The position numbers and the translations under genes are program-made. From the NCBI GenBank assembly GCA_036001225.1, contig DASYUM010000058.1:1-11388 (forward strand): a stretch of DNA of 11,388 nt, written 5' to 3'. Origin of the DNA: DASYUM01 sp036001225 (lineage in GTDB: Bacteria > Methylomirabilota > Methylomirabilia > Rokubacteriales > DASRDR01). Positions 6,345 through 11,239 of the stretch are shown in pieces. The stretch's first letter is position 1. Each line of letters opens with the position of its first letter. The notes below the pieces were generated by a model. The model searched no databases and had not been told where the DNA came from. It worked only from the letters and a program-made list of their open reading frames with translations.

Positions 6345-6677
6345 CTAGTCCGGGGGGAGGTGACCGCTCCAGGCGAGCATGGCCAGCACCATGTACGTGA
6401 TCCCGCCCACGAGCGCGATGATCAATACCGTCACCTGAAAGGTATCGCGAAGCATGAGCCACAGGACGCCCGGGGGCATGTCGGGCCGCGCGCCCGCGTC
6501 GCCACGCCGGCCGCTCGCGCCGGCCGAGTGTCGCGGCCAGAGAATCCCGGCGGCGTCGACGAGCGCGGTTCCCGAGGCACCGGCCAGCACGGCCAGTGTC
6601 GCCGCCATCACCCCCGCATGGTACGCGACGGCTCCCACCGCCAGTCCGGCGATGAGTACGCACCCGCTCATGAGCAT
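6345..6677 (-). CDS. Small integral membrane protein
   Basis: A 110-residue protein with two or three membrane helices: about 4-24 and 25-47 (separable by AYHAG), then 80-103 (FQVTVLIIALVGGITYMVLAML). A polar Gly/Arg/Asp-rich loop (48-68) lies between. I do not recognise a family. The start at 6677 is chosen because GGAAGG lies at good spacing upstream; ATG 6671, two codons in, is the alternative. A longer in-frame reading up to 7271 is rejected because it overlaps the HEAT gene with low-complexity Arg/Gly sequence. It is the last gene of the ECF operon, 29 bases after the HEAT lipoprotein, and could help tether or sense at the membrane. Confidence 0.72.
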   Translation of the reverse strand: MLMSGCVLIAGLAVGAVAYHAGVMAATLAVLAGASGTALVDAAGILWPRHSAGASGRRGDAGARPDMPPGVLWLMLRDTFQVTVLIIALVGGITYMVLAMLAWSGHLPPD

Positions 6678-6706
6678 GGCGCCTTCCGCAGCCGCACGTC
6701 CGGTCC

Positions 6707-7414
6707 TCAAAGGGCGTCGATGTGGCGCAGGGCTTCGTCGGCGACCGAGCGGACCAGCGGCCGAGGGTCGTGGAGGGCCCGGGTCAGGGCCGGTACCGCA
6801 GCGGCGGCCTCGGGTCCGATGCGCCCGAGGGTCAACGCGGCGGCCGACCGGACCGCGAGGTGGGCGTCGCTCAGGCTCGCGATCAGCGCCGGGACGGCGG
6901 CCTTCGCGGCCGGACCGATGCGGCCCAGGGCCAGGGCGGAGCTCGAGCGAACGTCCGGGTGAGGGTCCTCCAGGGCCGCGATCAATGCCGGTACGGCCTC
7001 GTCGGCGCCCCCGATCTGACCCAGCGCCTCGGCCGCCGCGACCCTGACGTCCGGATCCGGATCGCGACTGGCGGCGGCCAGCCGAGGAACCGCTTCCTGC
7101 GCCATCGGACCGAAACGGCCGAGGGCCTGGATGGCCCGGCGCCGCACGTCGGTCTCGGGATCCCGAAGCGCCTGGACCAGGACCGGCACCGCGCGCAGCC
7201 CGGCGCGCCCCAGGACCTCGACCGCCCTCGTCCGGAGTTCCGGGGAGCCGTGTTCCACGTCGCTCTGCCACTCGGCCAGCGTGCGCCCTTGATAGCGGGA
7301 TTCGGCGCCACAGCTTGCCAGCGCGAGGAGGATCCCGGCGAGCGCGGCCGAGCGTCCGCGGCGCGCCAGCGATGCCTCCGCGCGCATCGGCGGCGGCGCC
7401 GGCAGGCCGGTCAT
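6707..7414 (-). CDS. HEAT-repeat lipoprotein
   Basis: A 235-residue protein with a lipoprotein signal: basic RRGRS, hydrophobic LAGILLALA and lipobox LASC (Cys35), so the mature protein should be lipid-anchored outside the inner membrane. Residues about 55-233 form six HEAT repeats of about 32 residues, each with a DVR-x-xA-x-xLG-x-IG pattern and an AVPALIxAL second helix; a typical repeat boundary reads DPDPDVRVAAAEALGQIG. Such arrays act as protein-binding scaffolds. The ATG at 7414 lies 8 bases after the stop of the Spy-like gene, so translation is probably coupled; ATG 7387 would also keep the signal peptide. HEAT domains are common in cytoplasmic or PBS-lyase-like proteins, so an exported version in an ECF operon suggests a structural or partner role in envelope stress. 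Confidence 0.85.
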   Translation of the reverse strand: MTGLPAPPPMRAEASLARRGRSAALAGILLALASCGAESRYQGRTLAEWQSDVEHGSPELRTRAVEVLGRAGLRAVPVLVQALRDPETDVRRRAIQALGRFGPMAQEAVPRLAAASRDPDPDVRVAAAEALGQIGGADEAVPALIAALEDPHPDVRSSSALALGRIGPAAKAAVPALIASLSDAHLAVRSAAALTLGRIGPEAAAAVPALTRALHDPRPLVRSVADEALRHIDAL

Positions 7415-7422
7415 GGCTCGGC

Positions 7423-7917
7423 CTACTTGGTCTCCTCGAACAGGAGCCGCTCTTCCGCGCGTAGGGCCTTCAGTCGGTCCTTCACCTGTGACGCCTTGGC
7501 GAGCTGATCTGGCGTCAACACCGCCCGCACCTCCAGTGCCACCTTGAGCCCCTCCTGGACCAGCTGCTCGCGAAGCTGCGCGCTCTGCTGGAGCAAGGGC
7601 GCGAAGTCGGCAGTCTGCACCCCACCGGGACCGAAGAGCTTGTCGGCCATCGCCTCCTGAACCGCGCGCAGCTGCTCGCGAAGTGACCGGAACGCGGGCC
7701 GGTGCGCGGCCAGGATCTGCCGTACCTGGGCGTCCTGGTCGGGGGTGAGGTTCGCGGCTCTCAGCACCACCGGCAGCAGCATGCCGGGTCCGCCCACGTC
7801 CCGGAATCCCCGCGGCGCCCCGGGACCACCCGGCTGCGCGTCGGCTGAGGCCGACCCCAGGACAGTCGCCGCCACCGCCAGCACCGCCACCACCACCGTT
7901 TGCCGTGCGTGCCTCAT
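7423..7917 (-). CDS. Spy/CpxP/CnrX-like periplasmic protein
   Basis: A 164-residue exported protein with signal peptide 1-27 (hydrophobic VVVAVLAVAATVL, cleavage after ADA). The mature part is mostly helical and carries two LTPDQ motifs (57-61 and 134-138), the LTxxQ signature of the Spy/CpxP chaperone family and of metal-sensing relatives such as CnrX/ZraP. The region between (HRPAFRSLREQLRAVQEAM and following) should be long amphipathic helices. It follows an ECF sigma and anti-sigma pair as CnrX accompanies CnrH/CnrY, which suggests a periplasmic sensor or an effector chaperone. There is no Met/His-rich metal-binding tail, so metal sensing is not shown. AGGAGGAGG just before the ATG is the strongest ribosome-binding site in the window, suggesting high expression. 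Confidence 0.87.
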   Translation of the reverse strand: MRHARQTVVVAVLAVAATVLGSASADAQPGGPGAPRGFRDVGGPGMLLPVVLRAANLTPDQDAQVRQILAAHRPAFRSLREQLRAVQEAMADKLFGPGGVQTADFAPLLQQSAQLREQLVQEGLKVALEVRAVLTPDQLAKASQVKDRLKALRAEERLLFEETK

Positions 7918-7950
7918 TCCGTATTCCTCCTCCTCTTGCCCCCCGCGCCG

Positions 7951-8463
7951 TCATCCGTCGACGGCAGCCAGGTCCGCGAACTCGAGGGCGGCCTCTTGAC
8001 CCCGGCAGCCGCCGTCACCCCATTCGCACCAGAACTCCGCCTCCAGCGCCTCCTGGAGCTCCCGGAACTCCACCTCGTAAGCCGCCATGGCCATGCCGGT
8101 CGCCTCGAGGCTGGAGAAGAGGCCGGCCGAAGTGAGCTGGAGCACCGGCACGCCACCCGCCGTGCCGCCAGTCGGGCCCGAGGGCCCGGGGGCCGTCGTC
8201 CACCTGAGCCCGGCGGAGAGCGCGACCGCAGCCGCGAGCCCGGCGGCCGCCGCCCAGACCCACCTGCGACGCGGCCGGCCCAGGGATCGGGCGCCGGCCG
8301 GTGGCGGGCCGTCGAGCGCGTGCTCGATCACCGCGAGATCGTCGGCCAACTTGCGATAGCGCGCGCCGCAGGCCGGACAGCCCGCCAGATGGCCCTGGGC
8401 CGGGTCTGTACCTTCGCCCGAGAGGATGAGGACCAGTGTCTCGTCGGGCAGGCACGCCCTCAT
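7951..8463 (-). CDS. Anti-sigma factor with zinc-finger (ZAS) domain
   Basis: A 170-residue membrane protein. The cytoplasmic N-terminus has the zinc anti-sigma motif H-x3-C-x2-C (H25, C29, C32 in GHLAGCPACG), one membrane helix (about 68-86, WVWAAAAGLAAAVALSAGL), then an extracytoplasmic tail of about 80 residues with two Cys near its end (FWCEWGDGGC). It should hold the ECF sigma factor encoded upstream inactive until a periplasmic signal releases it. The cytoplasmic domain is short and the tail unfamiliar, so the sensing part may be specific to this system. No strong Shine-Dalgarno precedes the ATG. The ATG lies inside a direct repeat of the sequence at the sigma stop codon, implying that the two genes once overlapped and an insertion separated them. 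Confidence 0.88.
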   Translation of the reverse strand: MRACLPDETLVLILSGEGTDPAQGHLAGCPACGARYRKLADDLAVIEHALDGPPPAGARSLGRPRRRWVWAAAAGLAAAVALSAGLRWTTAPGPSGPTGGTAGGVPVLQLTSAGLFSSLEATGMAMAAYEVEFRELQEALEAEFWCEWGDGGCRGQEAALEFADLAAVDG

Positions 8464-8693
8464 GGGCCGACTCTGGGGTGCGACATGGCAATTGGTGGCG
8501 TGATACCGGGCCGCGGCCCGAGCAGATCAAGGAGGCAGGCCCGAGGGGTGCCGAGGCGTATGCCGCGCACGCGAGCCCCCGGACGTCGCGGGGCTGGGGG
8601 GCGCGACGGGGCGAGCCACCCACAGTCGAGGCGCCCCGAGGGCCGACGACGCAGAGATGCGATAGGCCCCGGCCGGGGCGGGCTCATGGCCGA
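8459..8693. mobile_element. Putative 212-bp insertion with direct-repeat flanks
   Basis: CTCATGGGCCGA (8459-8470) and CTCATGGCCGA (8683-8693) are direct repeats differing by one G. They flank 212 bases (8471-8682) lying between the sigma and anti-sigma genes, and the insert contains repeat R2 copy B. This looks like a target-site duplication from a short non-autonomous element. No terminal inverted repeats and no coding content are evident, so the type is unknown. Confidence 0.4.
8478..8664 (+). repeat. Dispersed repeat R2, copy B
   Basis: This matches copy C (inverted) from the AATTGG block and CGAGCA-x-CAAGGA through CCGAGGCGTATGCCGC (8519-8565), and copy A from CCGGACGTCGCGGGGCTGGG (8579-8598) through GATGCGA (8656-8662). 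CGTCGCG (8584-8590) and CGCGACG (8602-8608) can pair. A perfect 14-base palindrome, GCCCCGGCCGGGGC (8666-8679), follows directly, just after the sigma stop on the - strand, and could attenuate readthrough to the anti-sigma gene. Confidence 0.65.
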
Positions 8694-9217
8694 TCGCCCA
8701 GGGCCGCGCGCAGGTGTCGAATCGCCCGAAACAGGTGCTGCTTCACGCTCCCGGCGCTCATTCCGAGCATCCCGGCCACCTCGCTCGTCGAGAACCCCTC
8801 GAGCTGCCGGAGCACGAACACCTCCCGCTGGCGCCGCGGCAATCCCCCGAAGCTCCGCCAGATCCGGCCCCGGGTCTCGTGGCCGATGGCCTCGTCCTCG
8901 GGAGTGCGGGTCATGCCCCCGCAGTGCCTTTCATCGAGGCGCTCGCCCCGCTCGCGCCACCACTTCCACCAGCCGGCGCGATGGCGATCGTGGCAGGCGT
9001 TCACAGCCACGCGGGTGAGCCAGGCGCCGCACGACAGGAGCGGGGCTCCGGTCTGGAGGGCCTGGTGCAGCTTCAGGAACACTTCCTGCCCCACCTCCTC
9101 CGCTTCGTGAGCGTCGGCCAGCAGCAGTCGGCACATTCGGAGCACGCGCGGGTAGTGTCGGGCGTAGAGCTCCTCGTAGGTCGCCTCCGGGCTCAGGGCC
9201 TCGTCGCAACCCCGCAT
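8684..9217 (-). CDS. ECF-family RNA polymerase sigma factor
   Basis: A 177-residue sigma factor with regions 2 and 4 only. Region 2 spans about 12-80 (YEELYARHYPRVLRMCRLLL, EEVGQEVFLKLHQAL as the region 2.2 core, AWLTRVAVNACHDRHR). A short charged linker with WWKWW follows, then region 4 (about 115-172) with LPRRQREVFVLRQLEGFSTS and the helix-turn-helix SEVAGMLGMSAGSVKQHLFRA. It directs RNA polymerase to stress promoters, probably including its own operon. AGGAAG precedes the ATG. The next gene on the strand encodes a ZAS anti-sigma factor, the usual partner. It ends with TGA inside ATGA. The sub-family number cannot be assigned by eye. Confidence 0.94.
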   Translation of the reverse strand: MRGCDEALSPEATYEELYARHYPRVLRMCRLLLADAHEAEEVGQEVFLKLHQALQTGAPLLSCGAWLTRVAVNACHDRHRAGWWKWWRERGERLDERHCGGMTRTPEDEAIGHETRGRIWRSFGGLPRRQREVFVLRQLEGFSTSEVAGMLGMSAGSVKQHLFRAIRHLRAALGDRP

Positions 9218-9226
9218 CCCGCTTCC

Positions 9227-9257
9227 TATGACGAATCGGGCCCCGAAATGGTTGACA
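9227..9257 (-). promoter_or_regulatory. Candidate ECF-type autoregulatory promoter
   Basis: On the - strand TGTCAACC (9257-9250) and CGTCATA (9233-9227) are 16 bases apart; an AAC-type -35 with a CGTC -10 is the usual ECF layout. The -10 is only 9 bases from the ATG and touches the AGGAAG ribosome-binding site, so transcripts would start almost at the start codon. That geometry lowers my confidence. Confidence 0.3.
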
Positions 9258-9318
9258 GCGGGGACCGCCCGCCCTCACTCGGCCGGGCCGGGAGGAGTCG
9301 CGCGTCCTTCGGCGAGGT

Positions 9319-9363
9319 GCCCGGTGGGGCCGACGAAACAGGTGCTTGGGAGTGCCTACGTAC
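9319..9363 (+). repeat. Dispersed repeat R1, copy 3
   Basis: Bases 9321-9363 are identical to 6069-6111 over 43 positions. The GC-rich 5' third seen in copies 1 and 2 is missing here. Its right end lies 6 bases before the truncated duplicate of the 81-aa gene. The bases between the sigma gene and this repeat (9218-9318) hold only the candidate sigma promoter. Confidence 0.8.
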
Positions 9364-9369
9364 CTTCCC

Positions 9370-9523
9370 CGGGCGGATCGCGCCGCAGCTCGCGCAGGCG
9401 GCCGCCGTGCAGGCGATCCGCGCCCAGCCGGGCTGGACGGTGCGCGTGGGCAACCGCGGCCGCGCGATGGAGGACGAGGTCACGCTGAGCGGGGGGCGGC
9501 TCGTGTAGCGACGAGCCGCGTCC
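9370..9523 (+). pseudogene. 5'-truncated duplicate of the 81-aa gene
   Basis: It aligns with 5351-5501: about 8 substitutions and one 3-base insertion by my count, near 95% identity. The match runs 15 bases past the stop codon, so DNA including the 3' flank was copied. The first 36-37 codons of the parent are absent, replaced by repeat R1. The frame stays open to the stop at 9508; translated, RIAPQLAQAAAVQAIRAQPG matches the parent apart from an Ala insertion and substitutions, and the last residues (SGGRLV against IVERIV) have changed. No start codon or ribosome-binding site is placed to express it, so I call it a gene fragment. Confidence 0.8.
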
Positions 9524-9656
9524 TTTTCGATCCCCCCGTACCCGTTCGCAGACACTTCCGCGGTCCGAGACCCCGCCAACTCCGCCGCCAATCGCCCCGT
9601 TGCTCGACGAGCCGCGGCTGGCAAGCGCCTTGCTCTCCGCTCGGGCGGGAGAGCGC

Positions 9657-10109
9657 ATGGCACATCGAGGGGCGCGCGGGGTCACGCTGGTCGAGTTGGC
9701 CCTGGTCCTCGCCATCACGACGCTGGGCATCGGCCTGGCGGCGCCAGCGGTCGGGCGTTCGCTCGACAGCTTCCGGGTCGCCGCGGCGACCCAGGACCTC
9801 TACGGGGCGATCCACCTGACGCGCGCGCACGCCCGCTGGCGGGGCGTCATGCACGCCCTCGTCATCGAGCGCGACGGCCGGACCTTCCGCATCGTCGAAG
9901 ACCCCACGAGATCGCCGCGCACCGTCTTCGGCCCCCAGCCGCTGGGAGACGGCGTCGTCGCCTCCGGGAACAGCACCATCCGCTTCTCGCCGAAGGGCTT
10001 CGCGGTCCCCTTCGGCACGATCACCGTGCGCGCCGGGGACGAGACCCGGCGGCTCGTCGTCAACCTGCTGGGGCGAGTCCGGGTGGACACCACCTCGCCC
10101 CGCCACTAA
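9657..10109 (+). CDS. GspH/FimT-like type IV pseudopilin
   Basis: A 150-residue prepilin-type protein. A short basic leader ends in Gly8 and is followed by VTLVELALVLAITTLGIGLA, the class III signal for prepilin peptidase, with the required Glu at +5 (E13). The hydrophobic helix (9-30) leads to a globular domain with QDLYGAIHLTRAHARWRG, typical of GspH/FimT minor pseudopilins that cap type II secretion or type IV pilus assemblies. Length is usual for the family. ATG 9657 is chosen because GGGAGAG precedes it; an in-frame TTG at 9600 would add a leader unlike prepilins. No other pilus gene is visible, so it is an orphan here and must work with machinery encoded elsewhere. A small gene follows 16 bases later. 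Confidence 0.88.
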   Translation: MAHRGARGVTLVELALVLAITTLGIGLAAPAVGRSLDSFRVAAATQDLYGAIHLTRAHARWRGVMHALVIERDGRTFRIVEDPTRSPRTVFGPQPLGDGVVASGNSTIRFSPKGFAVPFGTITVRAGDETRRLVVNLLGRVRVDTTSPRH

Positions 10110-10125
10110 CCCTCGGGAGGGCACC

Positions 10126-10395
10126 ATGGCCACAGCGGAAATGCGACGGACCCGAAACGGCCGCCAGGATGTCGGGGCGGCGTGGGAGAAGAGCGGCGCC
10201 AGCGGGCAGTTCCTCTCGATCGAACTCGACGCCGGGGCTCTCGTCGCCGACGCGCTCACCGCCCTGCTCCGGGGCGAAGACCGGGTAAGCTACCTGGCGT
10301 TCGCCAACGAGAAGAAGCCGGGAGGCCGCGAGGGTCAGCCGGACCACCGGATCGTGCGGCCGCTGCGGCGGGCCGTGCGGGACGAGGCGATGTGA
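10126..10395 (+). CDS. Small hypothetical protein, DUF736-like
   Basis: An 89-residue basic protein with GGGAGG at good spacing before the ATG, 16 bases after the pilin gene and probably co-transcribed. The stretch DVGAAWEKSGASGQFLSIEL (15-34) resembles the core of DUF736-type proteins, where an aromatic-Lys/Gly-x-YLS-hydrophobic pattern is typical, but it is shorter and the ends differ, so the match is only suggestive. The C-terminal half (residues 56-89) is rich in Arg, Lys, Gly and Glu and probably disordered. No signal peptide or membrane segment. Role unknown; a nucleic-acid-associated function would fit the basic tail but is speculation. Confidence 0.65.
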   Translation: MATAEMRRTRNGRQDVGAAWEKSGASGQFLSIELDAGALVADALTALLRGEDRVSYLAFANEKKPGGREGQPDHRIVRPLRRAVRDEAM

Positions 10396-10401
10396 GACGA
10401 G

Positions 10402-10423
10402 GCCGGCCCGGAGCGGGGCCGGC
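10402..10423. terminator. Bidirectional hairpin between convergent genes
   Basis: GCCGGCCC (10402-10409) pairs with GGGCCGGC (10416-10423) around a 6-base loop. It fills the 30-base gap between two convergent stop codons. No T tract on either strand, so it is supported by position and stem strength only. Confidence 0.5.
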
Positions 10424-10425
10424 GA

Positions 10426-11181
10426 CTACTGCCGCTGGCGCTTGCCGGCGGCGGCCACGAAGGCCTCGAAGAGGCGGCGGGAGGCGACGTCGCCGTCGCG
10501 GGCCAGCTCCTCGGGGTGCCACTGCACGCCGACGAGGAACGCGCCCGGGGCGGGGTCGCGGGCTTCCACGGCCTCGACGAGGCCGTCGGCGGCGTGGGCG
10601 ACCGCGACCAGTCCGGGGGCCAGGGCCTTGACCCCCTGGTGGTGCATGCTGTTGACCCGCAGGTCGCCGCCGACGAGGTCGCTGAGGAAGGTGCCGGGCC
10701 GGACGCTCACCTCGTGGCTCGGCCGGGTCCGGGAAAGCGGCGGCGCGGCCGCCATCTGATCGTGGGGAGTCCCGCCGGGGCGCTGGGACGGCAAGTCCTG
10801 ATAGAGGCTTCCCCCGAGCGCGACGTTCAATACCTGGATGCCGCGGCAGATGGCGAAGACGGGAAGCCCGGCGGCCAGCGCCCACTCGAGGAGGCGAAAC
10901 TCCATCGCATCCCGCTCGGGCACGGTGGCGACGGTCGGCGTGGCGACGGTCTCGCGATAGCGCTCGGGCGCGACGTCCTCGCCCCCGGTGAGCAGGAGAC
11001 CGTCGAGCAGGTCGTAGAGCGCACGCAGGCTGTCGCCCTCGTGGGCCGGCGTGACGAGCAGCGGAAGGCCTCCGGCGTCCCGCACGCCGACCACGTACGG
11101 CTCGTTGAGGAACGTGCGACGCGTTCCACCGACCATCTTGGTCAGCGCGACGGAGCCCGTGATCCCGATCCGCGGCCGCAC
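10426..11181 (-). CDS. Class I glutamine-amidotransferase-like hydrolase (PuuD / peptidase C26 family)
   Basis: A 251-residue protein of the gamma-glutamyl-gamma-aminobutyrate hydrolase family. The family motif GLLLTGGEDVAPERY (61-75) is followed by the nucleophile elbow FAICRGIQVLNVALGG (109-124, Cys112) and the His-Glu pair in GVQWHPEE (H222, E224), completing the catalytic triad. NSMHHQGV (177-184) is also typical. Members hydrolyse gamma-glutamyl amides, for example in putrescine use through gamma-glutamyl-GABA; no other putrescine gene is nearby, so the substrate is open. GTG 11181 starts right at the first beta strand (RPRIGITGS) and lies six bases after a -10 element. An in-frame ATG at 11307 is rejected because it would run through the divergent promoters and the Uma2 start. 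Confidence 0.92.
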   Translation of the reverse strand: MRPRIGITGSVALTKMVGGTRRTFLNEPYVVGVRDAGGLPLLVTPAHEGDSLRALYDLLDGLLLTGGEDVAPERYRETVATPTVATVPERDAMEFRLLEWALAAGLPVFAICRGIQVLNVALGGSLYQDLPSQRPGGTPHDQMAAAPPLSRTRPSHEVSVRPGTFLSDLVGGDLRVNSMHHQGVKALAPGLVAVAHAADGLVEAVEARDPAPGAFLVGVQWHPEELARDGDVASRRLFEAFVAAAGKRQRQ

Positions 11182-11187
11182 GCGCTC

Positions 11188-11216
11188 ACCGTACCAGCGG
11201 GAAAGCGGTGTGTCAA
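11188..11216 (-). promoter_or_regulatory. Sigma70-type promoter of the PuuD-like gene
   Basis: On the - strand TTGACA (11216-11211) and TACGGT (11193-11188) are 17 bases apart. Six bases separate TACGGT from the GTG at 11181, so the transcript would start at the start codon (leaderless), the same geometry as at the Nudix gene. Confidence 0.6.
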
Positions 11217-11223
11217 ACCGCGA

Positions 11224-11234
11224 TACAATGGGAG
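11224..11234 (+). promoter_or_regulatory. -10 element and ribosome-binding site of Uma2 gene
   Basis: TACAAT (11224-11229) is a good -10, and GGGAG (11230-11234) precedes the ATG at 11240 by 5 bases. No -35 match is visible; its place overlaps the spacer of the divergent PuuD-like promoter, so the two promoters may interfere or share a regulator. Confidence 0.4.
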
Positions 11235-11239
11235 CCGCC

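Noticed and set aside
6707..7954. Reading the HEAT protein as a 415-residue protein extending to 7954.
   Set aside because: The extra N-terminal part overlaps the whole Spy-like gene in another frame and is Arg/Gly-rich. The lipoprotein signal near 7414 marks the true start.
8460..8687. A 75-codon - strand frame linked by ATGA overlaps to both the sigma stop and the anti-sigma start.
   Set aside because: The double coupling is striking, but both ATGA sites lie in the flanking direct repeat, so they are copies of one site. The peptide is Pro/Arg-rich, like a random frame in GC-rich DNA, and runs through repeat R2.
9252..9280. TTGACA on the + strand (9252-9257) as a promoter for the pseudogene or pilin region.
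   Set aside because: No acceptable -10 hexamer occurs 16-18 bases downstream.
8714..9508. A 264-codon + strand frame opposite the sigma gene that runs into the duplicated 81-aa gene fragment.
   Set aside because: Up to 9366 it is a shadow of the sigma gene and of R1. Only the last part, already listed as a pseudogene, has a recognisable origin.
9604..9615. A third occurrence of CGACGAGCCGCG, also at 5488-5499 and 9510-9521.
   Set aside because: The first two belong to the duplicated gene fragment. The third shares only 12 GC-rich bases with no flanking similarity, so chance is enough.
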